A stretch of 43,979 nucleotides of DNA from Deltaproteobacteria bacterium (GTDB lineage: Bacteria; Myxococcota_A; JAADFL01), in assembly GCA_013152945.1 (NCBI GenBank), contig JAADFL010000057.1:1-43979 (forward strand). The letters run 5' to 3'. Below the pieces are notes generated by a model. The model was not told where the DNA came from, did not search any database, and saw only the letters and a list, made by a program, of their open reading frames with translations. This document shows positions 17,063 through 25,590 of the stretch, piece after piece. The translations under genes were made by a program, and so were the position numbers. Within the stretch, counting starts at the first letter, position 1, and the number at the start of each line of letters is the position of its first letter.

Positions 17063-17857
17063 TCAGTGATTGTAGTTTTCTTTGACCAAAGACGTAATCT
17101 TCGGGGCTTCACCACAGACAGGACAGGATGTGTCACGATGCACCTCGATGGTCCTGATCTCGCCTACCAGCAAATCCATTACCATGAGCCTATCAAGCAA
17201 GAGCCTGCCCTTTTTCAGTAGCAACTTGATCACCTCTGTGGCCTGTAGAGATCCCACGACAGCCGGAGCGGTTCCAATCAAGCCTGCCTGGGCAGGGGTA
17301 GGAACACTACCCGGAGCCGGAGGTGAGCCGAAAAGACACCTGTAACAAGCTGAACGGGCCGGCAGCACAGACATGACTTGACCCTCCCATCCCAGTACGC
17401 CCCCACAGACCAATGGAGTATTGGATAGAACCGCGGCATCGTTTACAAGGAACTTATTTTCAAACCCATCCGTGGCATCGACAATGATGTCATAGCCTTC
17501 AGACAGAATATGCATCGCATTTTCAACCGAAAACCTATCGTTCCTGGCATCAATTGCCACGAGGGGATTGAGCCTGCTCAACTTTTCCAAGGCACTATCC
17601 ACCTTGGGCCTGCCTATATCAGGAGTCAGGTGTAGGATTTGCCTGTGCAGGTTGGACTCATCCACTACATCAGGATCCATGAATGTTATTCTCCCGATGC
17701 CGGCCGCAACCAGGTACAGGAGGACAGGAGATCCAAGACCGCCGGCGCCGACTACCAGGACCCTGGATCCGGATAACCTGGCCTGGCCACGGTCCCCAAA
17801 CTCGGGCAACAGGTTCTGCCTTTCATACCTTGGAGCAGCCAAATGTGACTTTCGCAT
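17063..17857 (-). CDS. ThiF/MoeB/HesA family E1-like adenylyltransferase
   Basis: Enzymes of this family adenylate the C-terminal Gly of small sulfur carriers such as ThiS and MoaD. The 264 residues show the nucleotide-binding GAGGLGS (37-43), 'DPDVVDESNLHRQILH', the DATDGFENKFLVND substrate region and two CxxC zinc pairs (CYRC and CPVC). The position of the catalytic Cys seen in ThiF and MoeB (C-x-x-A-G) reads TPAQAG, so the Cys is replaced by Pro. It is probably still able to adenylate, as this Cys is dispensable in some MoeB proteins. No ThiS- or MoaD-like partner is visible in the window. Confidence 0.88.
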   Translation of the reverse strand: MRKSHLAAPRYERQNLLPEFGDRGQARLSGSRVLVVGAGGLGSPVLLYLVAAGIGRITFMDPDVVDESNLHRQILHLTPDIGRPKVDSALEKLSRLNPLVAIDARNDRFSVENAMHILSEGYDIIVDATDGFENKFLVNDAAVLSNTPLVCGGVLGWEGQVMSVLPARSACYRCLFGSPPAPGSVPTPAQAGLIGTAPAVVGSLQATEVIKLLLKKGRLLLDRLMVMDLLVGEIRTIEVHRDTSCPVCGEAPKITSLVKENYNH

Positions 17858-17966
17858 GTAATATCTCCGCTATCGAAATCCCCGGAACGCTTTGTCCGGT
17901 TTTTCGACTCTGACCATATCATAGTAGTGTGTCTTAAAGCAGGGAATCAAGTCCAATAAGGTTTCC

Positions 17967-17996
17967 TTGATTACTTGGCGTACTCTCTGCTATAGG
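17967..17996 (+). promoter_or_regulatory. Candidate sigma70 promoter
   Basis: TTGATT (17967-17972), an 18-bp spacer and TATAGG (17991-17996) lie upstream of the coiled-coil gene. The start site would be near 18003, leaving about 34 nt of leader that includes the GGAGGG ribosome-binding site. Confidence 0.4.
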
Positions 17997-18036
17997 GCCA
18001 TAAGCAACCATCAGTTCTCGGTTGGAGGGAACAGCC

Positions 18037-18717
18037 ATGGACCAGTTGATTTGGATCGTCTTGACCGCCATAGCGTCGCTCATTGCTATCTACATGGGAT
18101 GGAAGCTCAAGTCAAAAAAAGAAGACCATGAAAAATATGTGAATGATAATCGCAAGCTTGAAGAAAAAAACAAGGCTCTGAAGGAAGAACTGGCCAAGCG
18201 AAGGGAAGAAACAAGCAAACTTCACGCCGACCTGGATGCAATAAAGGGAAAAGGAAAAAGCCAACGCAAGAAACTGCAAGAGGCCAGGGAAGAAATCGAG
18301 CGTCTCCAGGAGGAAACAAGAAGCACGGCTGAAGAAAATAATATCAGGGCCGAGGAATTCAACCGGTTGAAAATAGAATTGACTAAAATAAGAGAAGAGA
18401 TGAAAGAGATCGAGGCCAAGGCCGGGCGTGAGGCGGAGGTCAAAATTGAAGCAGCCAGAAAAGCTGCGGATGCGACGGCAAGAGACTTGCCGAAATACAA
18501 GGACAAGGTTGCGAAACTGGAAAAGAAATTGAAAGAGACTGAAAACAAACTCAAGAAGACCGAAACGGAACTCAAGCTGGTTTCAAAAAAGGCCTCTTCC
18601 GACAGAGTATTGTACATGGTTATTCGTAAACAACTCGAGGCTGCGAATGACAGGATAGCCCACCTGGAAGGCAGGGATATCGAGGAAGCGGAAGCTTTGG
18701 AAAAAGATCTGTCTTGA
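18037..18717 (+). CDS. Membrane-anchored coiled-coil protein
   Basis: The 226 residues comprise one N-terminal transmembrane helix (LIWIVLTAIASLIAIYMGW, about 4-22) and an almost continuous, highly charged coiled coil to the end (Lys/Glu-rich heptads). No enzymatic domain is seen. It is probably a bitopic inner-membrane scaffold with the coil in the cytoplasm. I chose the ATG at 18037 (GGAGGG 8 nt upstream) over TTG 18022. It overlaps the Nudix gene by 4 bp (TTGA), so the two are probably co-translated. No specific function can be assigned. Confidence 0.75.
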   Translation: MDQLIWIVLTAIASLIAIYMGWKLKSKKEDHEKYVNDNRKLEEKNKALKEELAKRREETSKLHADLDAIKGKGKSQRKKLQEAREEIERLQEETRSTAEENNIRAEEFNRLKIELTKIREEMKEIEAKAGREAEVKIEAARKAADATARDLPKYKDKVAKLEKKLKETENKLKKTETELKLVSKKASSDRVLYMVIRKQLEAANDRIAHLEGRDIEEAEALEKDLS

Positions 18718-19310
18718 AAACGAATACTATTGGCATAAAAAACATTGAGACAATCAAAAGGGCGCTTCGATCGAGGGAGCCTGTACTGTTGCCCAAAAAA
18801 TCAGGCGTGAATTCAGCCATATTATTGCCGGTGTATAGGCAAAAAGAAAAATATCACCTTCTTTTCAATTTAAGAACAAGGGAGGTGCTCCACCACAAGG
18901 GACAGATTTCTTTCCCGGGTGGTGCCCGGGAAACAAGAGACCCTGATGCTCTACATACTGCACTTAGAGAGGCTGAAGAAGAGATAGGCCTCGACCCTGG
19001 ACAGGTGCAGGTTCTGGGACGGCTTGATGACGTCCTGACAATCACCGGTTACCTTATATCTCCTTTTGTCGGATTAATCCCATACCCCTATCCATTCAAG
19101 CGCAACCAAAACGAAGTTGCTGAAATCTTCGGCTTGGCCATGGACAGGTTGATGGAGCCCGACGATTACAGGGAGGATATTATCGAGGTGGACGGTCACG
19201 AGTTGGATGTGCCATACTTCCTGGTGCAGGAAAGGATGGTCTGGGGTGCTACAGGCAGGATAGTCAAGAACTTCCTGCAAACGGTCTTTGGCTGGACGCC
19301 ACCAGGATGA
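18714..19310 (+). CDS. Nudix hydrolase, CoA pyrophosphatase type
   Basis: Mg-dependent hydrolase probably acting on CoA or related nucleotide diphosphates. The 198 residues have the UPF0035-like phrase 'LLFNLRTREVLHHKGQISFPGG' directly before the Nudix box (GARET...ALREAEEEIGL), the combination that marks the NudL/PCD1 group. 'GRLDDVLTITGYLISPFVG' after the box also fits. Translation starts at TTG 18714, overlapping the stop of the coiled-coil gene. Confidence 0.88.
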   Translation: MKTNTIGIKNIETIKRALRSREPVLLPKKSGVNSAILLPVYRQKEKYHLLFNLRTREVLHHKGQISFPGGARETRDPDALHTALREAEEEIGLDPGQVQVLGRLDDVLTITGYLISPFVGLIPYPYPFKRNQNEVAEIFGLAMDRLMEPDDYREDIIEVDGHELDVPYFLVQERMVWGATGRIVKNFLQTVFGWTPPG

Positions 19311-19343
19311 ACCGGATACGATTATATTTTTATCGAGGTGAGA

Positions 19344-20786
19344 GTGGAAAGAGACAAAGAAGAGTTCAGGCTGGGACTGTTCAGGCAACTTGCGTACTCA
19401 CTCGGTAACTTCGGCGTTTCTTTCAGCCCGGCGGTCGTAGCCGCTTGGCTGGGCTATTTCTACTACGGCCAAGAGGGCGCTGACGGTCGGCCCCTGGTAT
19501 ACATTACAACCGCCGCTTTTGGAACGATCTGGTTCCTGTGTAATGCACTTAACGGCCCCACCGACCCTATCGTTGGGTACCTCTCGGACAAACTGCGTTC
19601 TCCTTATGGGAGGAGGAAACCATTTGTGCTCATCGGTGCTCCCATATTAGCCCTGTCATTTTTTTTCATGTGGACACCGGTTACAAGTACACCATCCACA
19701 GCCAATAATGCCTTGCTTTTTATCTCGCTCTTCGGGTTCTGGTTCTTTTTCACTGTCGTGGTCGGCCCGTACCTGTCCTTGCTCCCGGAAATAACCCCGA
19801 TAAACAACGAGAGAGTGCGGATCTCGGCTTTCATGGGCATATTCGAGGTCCTGGGCAACATTGGCGGCAACCTTGTCCCTCCACTTCTGGCAAGCGCCCT
19901 GGCAGGCGGTATATGGTTCCTGGAAAACGGATACCAAACAATGGCGCTTGCAGCAGGGATCCTGCTCATCCTGTTCTTCTGGATATCTGTACTATCAGTG
20001 AAAGAGACCTATGAGCCTCCCATGGAAACAAGGGAGGCAGGTCAAGACGGCAGCGGGATACTGGCAGGCATGAAAAAGGCATTCAAGGAATTCGGCACAA
20101 CTTTCAACAACCCTGCATTCAAGCCGTACCTGATATGTGTCGGCTTCTACCGGCTGGCCATTGCAACAGTTGTTTTCATCGCGCCTTTCATAACAACCAA
20201 GGTGTTGGCTTCGTACGAGACATCGGCAGCCGATATCTCCTTGCTCGGCTTTCTCGGGGCAGTAGACGGGCAAAAGATTGATTGGGCGCTTACTGCAGGG
20301 TACATGATGATGCTGGTGCTGGTCGGGGGGGCTCTCTTCTTTCCTCTTGTCTCTTACCTGGCGGATAATCTCGGCAAGAAATTGCTGTTCATAATCGCGC
20401 TCTCCTGGTTCGGCATTATTCTCATCCTGATGGCATTCATAGGATACTCGCCGTTTCTCTCACCTTTAATGCAGGCAGGGCTGCTGTTTATGCTCTCCGC
20501 CTTTCCCGTTTCGATTGCCTTGGTTGTAATCAGGCCCCTTTTGGCCGATGTGATAGATGCAGACGAGGGAATCACGGGCAAGAGAAGAGAGGGTGTGTAC
20601 AACGGCATGGAAGGACTGATAATGAAGATTTCCGCCGGCCTGGGCCCGATGATCGCTGGCTTCCTGTTTGCAGCTTTCGGAAATACACCGGGCAATGACC
20701 TTGGAATCAGGTTGTGCGGACCGGTTGCAGGAGTCAGTCTGCTGGTGGCAGCCTATGCATTTACAAGGTACCCCATAGAAAAATAA
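19344..20786 (+). CDS. MFS transporter, GPH (glycoside-pentoside-hexuronide)-like
   Basis: Twelve-helix transporter of about 480 residues. The first half has 'NGPTDPIVGYLSDKLRSPYGRRKPFVLIGAP', the GPH/MelB loop 2-3 signature with the Asp used for cation coupling in MelB. The C-terminal half has 'DADEGITGKRREGVYNGMEGLI', also typical of this family. Substrate is unknown and could be a sugar or glycoside taken up with H+ or Na+. GTG 19344 is preferred because GAGG is correctly spaced; GTG 19338 overlaps that GAGG. Confidence 0.85.
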   Translation: MERDKEEFRLGLFRQLAYSLGNFGVSFSPAVVAAWLGYFYYGQEGADGRPLVYITTAAFGTIWFLCNALNGPTDPIVGYLSDKLRSPYGRRKPFVLIGAPILALSFFFMWTPVTSTPSTANNALLFISLFGFWFFFTVVVGPYLSLLPEITPINNERVRISAFMGIFEVLGNIGGNLVPPLLASALAGGIWFLENGYQTMALAAGILLILFFWISVLSVKETYEPPMETREAGQDGSGILAGMKKAFKEFGTTFNNPAFKPYLICVGFYRLAIATVVFIAPFITTKVLASYETSAADISLLGFLGAVDGQKIDWALTAGYMMMLVLVGGALFFPLVSYLADNLGKKLLFIIALSWFGIILILMAFIGYSPFLSPLMQAGLLFMLSAFPVSIALVVIRPLLADVIDADEGITGKRREGVYNGMEGLIMKISAGLGPMIAGFLFAAFGNTPGNDLGIRLCGPVAGVSLLVAAYAFTRYPIEK

Positions 20787-20863
20787 TTCTTTTTTTGGGA
20801 GTACTTCCCGGAAGATCGTCGAACAGGGGGGTGACAACATGTGGGTTTTGGAAAGACAACCGC

Positions 20864-21328
20864 ATGAGGGCATTGACCAAAAGGAATATCAATCTTATCC
20901 TTGATGTCATGATGAAGGCGCTTTCAAAAATCCTGCTCCTGTTTTTAGCCATAGGAATTTTTTCATGTGCGGACGGGAAGCCCCCGTCGATTCTGTTTGT
21001 CACCATGCTGCCCAATACGAATGAACCTGCCGGGCCTTACAATGTGGAGGCTATTGCATCCGATGACCGCGCGCTGGATAAGGTGCAACTTTGGTGGTGT
21101 GTTGAGGAACTGGGAGATGACACCTGCCGGAAAGATCTGGATAACGGGTACAACCTTGATGAGATGGCGAATCAGGGCGGAGACATTTTCGAAGGCCGGA
21201 TCCCGGGGCAGGGATATGACGTGATGATAGAATATTATGTTCTGGCAATAGACGATTCCGGCAACCAGGTGTCTGATCCGCCTGAAGCGCCTGTCAATGA
21301 GATATATTCCTTCATGGTGACACGTTAA
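20864..21328 (+). CDS. Small lipoprotein with Ig-like beta domain
   Basis: Probable lipoprotein with a signal ending in LAIGIFSC|ADG (lipobox IFSC). The mature part of about 120 residues resembles a bacterial Ig-like/fibronectin-type fold ('PYNVEAIASDDRALDKVQLWW', 'YYVLAIDDSGNQVSDPPEAP') with a single C-x-C-type disulfide candidate (two Cys). The ATG at 20864 has GGAAAG upstream; the ATGs at 20909 and 20912 give a shorter, more standard signal peptide. It begins 77 bp after the transporter. I do not recognise a specific family. Confidence 0.7.
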   Translation: MRALTKRNINLILDVMMKALSKILLLFLAIGIFSCADGKPPSILFVTMLPNTNEPAGPYNVEAIASDDRALDKVQLWWCVEELGDDTCRKDLDNGYNLDEMANQGGDIFEGRIPGQGYDVMIEYYVLAIDDSGNQVSDPPEAPVNEIYSFMVTR

Positions 21329-21613
21329 CGTGCAGGCGAATGAGTGGGCTCTCGCCCCAGGTTTTCCTCGCTCCGCATGATTATCGCCATCCGGTCATCC
21401 GGTCCGATCAGGCAGCAGGCCGAATGGGAGGCCGAATGGGGGCCGAATGGGGACGGAGGCTCCTTTGCCCTTGAAATCAATGACGTTTTAGGCGATACAG
21501 TCCGCAACCACATACGTTGTAAGAACAACGGTCATCCTTGCAGTCATACAGGCCATGGCATGAATAAACAGGATAAATATTTTGCTGGCAAAAAGGGACC
21601 GGACTAAACGCCT
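21329..21613. other. Intergenic region between convergent genes
   Basis: No gene is recognised. It contains three near-tandem copies of GGCCGAATGGG (about 21418-21452) and the 16-bp sequence at 21561-21576 that recurs inverted downstream of ptsI. No terminator with a clear T-tract was found. Confidence 0.5.
21418..21452 (+). repeat. Three tandem copies of an 11-12-bp repeat
   Basis: GGCCGAATGGGA, GGCCGAATGGG and GGCCGAATGGGG follow each other directly at 21418-21429, 21430-21440 and 21441-21452. They lie outside genes and have no visible coding role. Confidence 0.85.
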
Positions 21614-22702
21614 TTACGGGCAGACCTGGTCCACGCAGACCTTGGTGTCCGCGGTATCACAGACAAGGCTCTTGCATTCCTTGTTGTCTTCGCAGGCTGC
21701 GCCGTTGTCCTTAAATGCCTTGCATTTTCCTTCAACCAGGTCACAGTAACCATTGATACATGTGGTCGTCGTATCATTGCTGCATGCTTCCCCAACTTTG
21801 GGATAGGCAGTGCATGTCCCTTCTGTCTGTCCGGCCGGAAAAACACAGTATGAGCCCCAGCAATCGGCTGTCGGCCTGTTTCCTCCACAGGCTTCGCCCA
21901 CCTTGGGTAATCCTACACACTTGGTGCCGTCACAGTAACTGTGCACGTCACAAGGATCGCCGTTTGTATCATCACACGTCTCGCCAATGGATATTATCTT
22001 GTGGCATTTCTTGTCATCCAGGCATTTAAGGCCCGCCGCGCAAGTGGCGCCGCCTGAGCAACTCCCATTTTCCTGGCTAAGCTTGGCGCACTTTCCGTTT
22101 ACACATGCAAGCCCTGCGCTGCAAATTTCACCCTTCTGCTTGTCGCAGCTTTCGTTTTCCAGCTTGAACATCTTGCATGAACCGCTCTTGCATGTAAGCG
22201 TCGGATATCCCTTTGGCATGCACCATGCACCCAGAGCGCATTCAGCAGTCCATGCAGTGCAATCTCCACCCTGGCCGACCAGTCCCACGAACACATCCTG
22301 GCATTCCTGGATCAACGACGTGTTATCCCAGGAGATCTGCTCGCACGAAGCTTTCTTGACTGCATCAAAGCATGACTGCGCCTTTTCGGAATGGTACTGC
22401 AACCTTTTTTTATTTATGGACGTGTTCCAACCCTCGGGTTGCCCCTTGCAGAGGTCCTGCAATGCATCCACACATTCCTTTTTTGTGGTGTATCCTTCGT
22501 AAGAGAGGGCCTCCTTACTGAAGCACTCGATACGTTTCTCGCAAAAAACGTCCAATAACTGCGGGCAATAATCAGCTATGGCCACGCCTTTTTTGCCGCC
22601 TGAATCGCTACCTCCGCATCCTTGGGTCAAAAAAGCTACTCCGATCAAGGGCCCAAAAGCCAATGAAAGGGAAACCAACCAGAAAAGCTTACCTTTTTTC
22701 AT
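21614..22702 (-). CDS. Cys-rich outer-membrane/surface lipoprotein
   Basis: Secreted lipoprotein of 362 residues. The signal peptide ends in FLTQGC|GG. The mature N-terminus (about 45-160) has a helical Cys pattern C-x7-C-x5-C shared with the lipoprotein at 28485-29012. The rest is built of many short Cys-containing repeats of Dickkopf-like type, with recurring 'G.C.......C.....C' and phrases such as KVGEAC and 'DGTKCVGLPKVGEAC'. Such proteins are common in myxobacteria and relatives. I use the ATG at 22702 with a strong GGAGG 8 nt upstream. Confidence 0.85.
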   Translation of the reverse strand: MKKGKLFWLVSLSLAFGPLIGVAFLTQGCGGSDSGGKKGVAIADYCPQLLDVFCEKRIECFSKEALSYEGYTTKKECVDALQDLCKGQPEGWNTSINKKRLQYHSEKAQSCFDAVKKASCEQISWDNTSLIQECQDVFVGLVGQGGDCTAWTAECALGAWCMPKGYPTLTCKSGSCKMFKLENESCDKQKGEICSAGLACVNGKCAKLSQENGSCSGGATCAAGLKCLDDKKCHKIISIGETCDDTNGDPCDVHSYCDGTKCVGLPKVGEACGGNRPTADCWGSYCVFPAGQTEGTCTAYPKVGEACSNDTTTTCINGYCDLVEGKCKAFKDNGAACEDNKECKSLVCDTADTKVCVDQVCP

Positions 22703-22780
22703 TGCTGTTTTTCCTCCTTTTTTCCATGTGCCTGCGTTCAACCTGCACGCAGTCACCACACTTCCAATAACATTGGCATT

Positions 22781-22809
22781 GCTATACCAGAGCGGTCCAT
22801 GTTGTGCAA
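22781..22809 (-). promoter_or_regulatory. Candidate promoter of the Cys-rich lipoprotein
   Basis: On the minus strand TTGCAC (22809-22804), a 17-bp spacer and TATAGC (22786-22781) precede the ATG at 22702. The leader would be about 70 nt. Confidence 0.45.
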
Positions 22810-22876
22810 CCTTGACCTGGTTGTTTTCTCATCCTACTGTTGATGCCCAGGTATCTTGGCAGGTTTTTTAGAGGAA

Positions 22877-23695
22877 ATGAAAGGGGATGAAAAGATCAAC
22901 CTTGTGGATAACAAAGGCTTGAAGCTACAGAGTCTTGCAACAAGACTCGGGATCTGCCTGCAGGGTGAGGAGCCCACAATCATGGACTGCCTGGAGATTC
23001 TTGCCGCCTTTGCCATGCTTCCGCTCGGAATCGGTGCATGGTCGATCTTGGGATACAGAATCATCACCAGAGGAAATACCGTCACGACAGTTGAGGCAAA
23101 CATTGAGGCAGCCAGGAGAACGGCCGCCAATTCCAGCCACGGTATCGAAAACCGTTTGAGGTTGATGGTTCACAGAAATGTTGTCGGCAGGGAGATGGAA
23201 AAGCTCGGAAGAGTTGATCACGGAAAATGGTTGGACATAGCCACCGGTGCAGGTGATTTGTTCCTGGTAGGCAAAGAAAATTATGGACTGAAGGTCGGCA
23301 TCGACCGGTTTCCCTTTTCAGGCAAAGCCATTGCCGAAAGAGCGTGCGATGCGGGTTTTGTGCAAGCCGATGCTTGTGCGCTCCCTTTCAGGACTGCCAG
23401 CATGGATCTCGTGACGTGCCTGTTTTTCCTGCATCATCTCGACAATCCACTGCCTTGTCTTGAAGAGGCCCGCCGAGTGCTCGCCGAACATGGAAACCTC
23501 ATGTTGCTGACTGTCAATCCGATATATGGGTACAGGTTGCTCCTAAACATGGGCCTGACCGTGGCGTCACCAAGTGGAGATAGGAAGATGTATTCTGCCG
23601 GGCAGGTCGAGAGGTTATGTCTCCATGCAGGGTTGAACGTGGTAAAAATTCTCAGGCCGCCCATGTTTTCGATGTTCTTGTGCAAGAGGGCTTGA
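22877..23695 (+). CDS. SAM-dependent methyltransferase-like protein with N-terminal hydrophobic segment
   Basis: About 272 residues. The core has class-I methyltransferase motifs: WLDIATGAGD (motif I), 'VQADACALPF' and 'FFLHHLDNPLPCLEEARRVL' (motifs around the active site, type-11 family), and a VNPIYGYR region. An N-terminal hydrophobic stretch (MDCLEILAAFAMLPLGIGAW) could tether it to the membrane. The start is ambiguous: TTG 22856 and ATG 22877 both have poorly spaced ribosome-binding sites. The substrate is unknown. Divergent from the Cys-rich lipoprotein. Confidence 0.75.
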   Translation: MKGDEKINLVDNKGLKLQSLATRLGICLQGEEPTIMDCLEILAAFAMLPLGIGAWSILGYRIITRGNTVTTVEANIEAARRTAANSSHGIENRLRLMVHRNVVGREMEKLGRVDHGKWLDIATGAGDLFLVGKENYGLKVGIDRFPFSGKAIAERACDAGFVQADACALPFRTASMDLVTCLFFLHHLDNPLPCLEEARRVLAEHGNLMLLTVNPIYGYRLLLNMGLTVASPSGDRKMYSAGQVERLCLHAGLNVVKILRPPMFSMFLCKRA

Positions 23696-23727
23696 CGGTT
23701 GTGAAACCGGGCTCATGCGGCTAATTT

Positions 23728-23744
23728 CTTGACCACCGGTCAAG
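23728..23744. promoter_or_regulatory. Palindrome overlapping a -35-like box
   Basis: CTTGACC (23728-23734) and GGTCAAG (23738-23744) are perfect arms around ACC, just upstream of the DUF4388 module. TTGACC (23729-23734), a 16-bp spacer and GATAGT form a weak promoter, so the palindrome could be an operator; it has no T-tract and is not a clear terminator. Confidence 0.35.
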
Positions 23745-23785
23745 AGACGTGATAGTAGCTGAAAACCCGCCGGGAGGATGGCCCT

Positions 23786-25201
23786 GTGGTGAAAAAGATA
23801 ATACTTGCAATCAACTCGAAAAGGGTGGCCCACAGAAACGTTCGCACTGCATTGGCTCCTTCCGGACATACCGTGATTGCGGCAACCTCTGCACAAGAAG
23901 GCCTGGCCATAGCCCGCAGGATTCGGCCGTCATTGATTTTCCTGTCCTATCATTTGCCTGGCGGAAGTGCGGTCAATTTTCTCCACAAGCTTTCCGAACT
24001 CCCGTTGATACGAAACGTGCCGGTAGTCCTGACATCAGAGGAGGACGGTGTAGTTCCGGAAGACGTGACCCGGTCCAGGAACGTGGTGGACCAGATAACG
24101 TTTCCCATAGAACCTGATGCCTTGCTCACCCTGACCAAACATCTTTTCGAGAAATACAAGGACCAGGGATTGGAAGAGGAAAAGCCCGGGGAAGAAATCA
24201 CTCAACAAACGGTTACAAGGCCGGTGGCATTGGGGGAGGAAGCATTACCTGAAGAGTACGCAAAACGTCATGATTCAAAAATCGTCATGCCCAAGGGCAA
24301 GGCATCTCCCAAGGAAAGGATGAAGCGGGCCTTTGCAGCAGCCATGGCCGCGCAGTTCGGCAAAATAAAGGGCCTTCCAAGTTCCCGTCACGCCGCAAGG
24401 TGGATGTATGAACTGGCCGAACGTGTCCTGGAAGCTGAATACGTCCCTGCCCGTGACACCGGGGAGGAAAGCCGGGATTCTGCCCTGCGCGGTGACCTGG
24501 GCGCAATTCCTGTTGCGGAAATTCTCCAACTCCTGGCGTTGCAAAGGCAGACCGGATCATTCAACATAGTGCACAAGTCGGCTGACATCAGTATATACTT
24601 CGACAAGGGAATAATAAGCATTTGCCAGGCCAGGAACTTGAGCGAGGAGTTCCTGCTCGGCCGTTACCTGGTACAAGGAGGCTGGATTTCCAGGGAGGAC
24701 CTGGAACTTCTCCTGGCCAGCAGGAAGGGCACGAAAAAAATGCTGGGACAGCAGCTCATCAGGCTCGGATACCTTACCAACGACCAGCTCGAGGACGCCC
24801 TTGCAAAGCAGTCTGCAGAGGTGGTTTACGAGGCATTGAGATGGTCTGACGGCTTCTTCTTCTTCAGGGCAGGAGAAAAACCGCCGAAAGAGACTGCAGA
24901 ACTCAAGCTCTCTTTAAGGGTGGACACTCTGCTCATGGAGGGATTCCGGCGTGTTGACGAGTGGAGGCTTATCCAAAAGGAGATAAGGAAATTCGACCAG
25001 GTATTCGAAAAGGACGAGGGAAGAATAAAAGATTTGACTTCGGAAAAACTCACCATGGAAGAAAGAAGAATACTCAAGCTGATTAACGGCAAGAATTCGG
25101 TGCGGTCGATAGTCAAGAAATCCAACAAGTCATCCTTCGAGGCAAGCAAGATTCTCTATAGACTGTTGTCCATGCACCTGATAAGGCCTGTGGAAGAGTG
25201 A
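23786..25201 (+). CDS. Pseudo-receiver plus DUF4388 regulatory protein
   Basis: The 471 residues have four parts. Residues 1-120 follow the response-regulator fold, but the phospho-Asp is Ser54 (in LIFLSYHLPG), the acidic pair after strand 1 is Asn-Ser and the Lys near the end (FPIEP) is missing, so it should not be phosphorylated in the usual way. A charged linker (about 125-225) follows. Residues about 232-345 form a DUF4388 domain ('ALRGDLGAIPVAEILQLLAL', 'IYFDKGIISIC', 'GRYLVQGGWISREDL'). A winged-helix-like end (about 425-468) closes the protein. GTG 23786 has GGAGG upstream. It overlaps the CheW-like gene by 4 bp. DUF4388 occurs in PatA-type and deltaproteobacterial regulators of gliding and development; the precise role is unknown. 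Confidence 0.82.
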   Translation: MVKKIILAINSKRVAHRNVRTALAPSGHTVIAATSAQEGLAIARRIRPSLIFLSYHLPGGSAVNFLHKLSELPLIRNVPVVLTSEEDGVVPEDVTRSRNVVDQITFPIEPDALLTLTKHLFEKYKDQGLEEEKPGEEITQQTVTRPVALGEEALPEEYAKRHDSKIVMPKGKASPKERMKRAFAAAMAAQFGKIKGLPSSRHAARWMYELAERVLEAEYVPARDTGEESRDSALRGDLGAIPVAEILQLLALQRQTGSFNIVHKSADISIYFDKGIISICQARNLSEEFLLGRYLVQGGWISREDLELLLASRKGTKKMLGQQLIRLGYLTNDQLEDALAKQSAEVVYEALRWSDGFFFFRAGEKPPKETAELKLSLRVDTLLMEGFRRVDEWRLIQKEIRKFDQVFEKDEGRIKDLTSEKLTMEERRILKLINGKNSVRSIVKKSNKSSFEASKILYRLLSMHLIRPVEE

Positions 25202-25590
25202 GTGCCTTGGGGCCTGTCGCGTTTACACATGGCGCAAGGATGTTCGGCCTGGAACCCGATTACGTGATCGAGGCCAGGCCTTTCTTCGAACTCGTCGAAT
25301 TGCCCGGATCCCCGAAAGGACTGCTCGGATGCGTACTCCAGGACGGACAATTCGTTCCGGCTGTTGACGCAGGCATTATCCTGAACGAGGTTGATGACAA
25401 TGCTTTTAATGCTTTTAAGGTTCTCTTGGTTGTAGGCAAGGGCTCGAAGGTCATTGCTCTTGCTCTCAAAGACATTCCCATGGCGATTGAAAATGAAAAC
25501 AAGGAACAAACCGGTCAATTACAATTCCTGGAGATCGACGAGCTCTTGAAATCATGTGAGGCACTGGTGCAAGGGGGTGACGTGAAATGA
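25198..25590 (+). CDS. CheW-like protein 1
   Basis: A 130-residue stand-alone protein with the CheW beta-fold pattern: 'VIEARPFFELVELPGSPKGLLGCVLQDGQFVPAVDAG' resembles the CheW VxxIxxxxxxxxxP..p.yi.GvinlRG.iipviDl sequence. It starts at GTG 25198, overlapping the preceding stop, and its end overlaps the next start (ATGA). CheW normally couples receptors to CheA; no CheA is encoded here, so the partner is probably the HAMP protein or another receptor elsewhere. The fold assignment is moderately secure. Confidence 0.7.
   Translation: MSALGPVAFTHGARMFGLEPDYVIEARPFFELVELPGSPKGLLGCVLQDGQFVPAVDAGIILNEVDDNAFNAFKVLLVVGKGSKVIALALKDIPMAIENENKEQTGQLQFLEIDELLKSCEALVQGGDVK

Noticed and set aside
20714-20863. 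Upstream extension of the small lipoprotein gene
   Set aside because: It overlaps the transporter gene and has no signal-like or conserved sequence.
22770-22786. Sigma-54 promoter TTGGCATTGCTATA
   Set aside because: Spacing between the GG and GC elements is wrong for a -24/-12 promoter.
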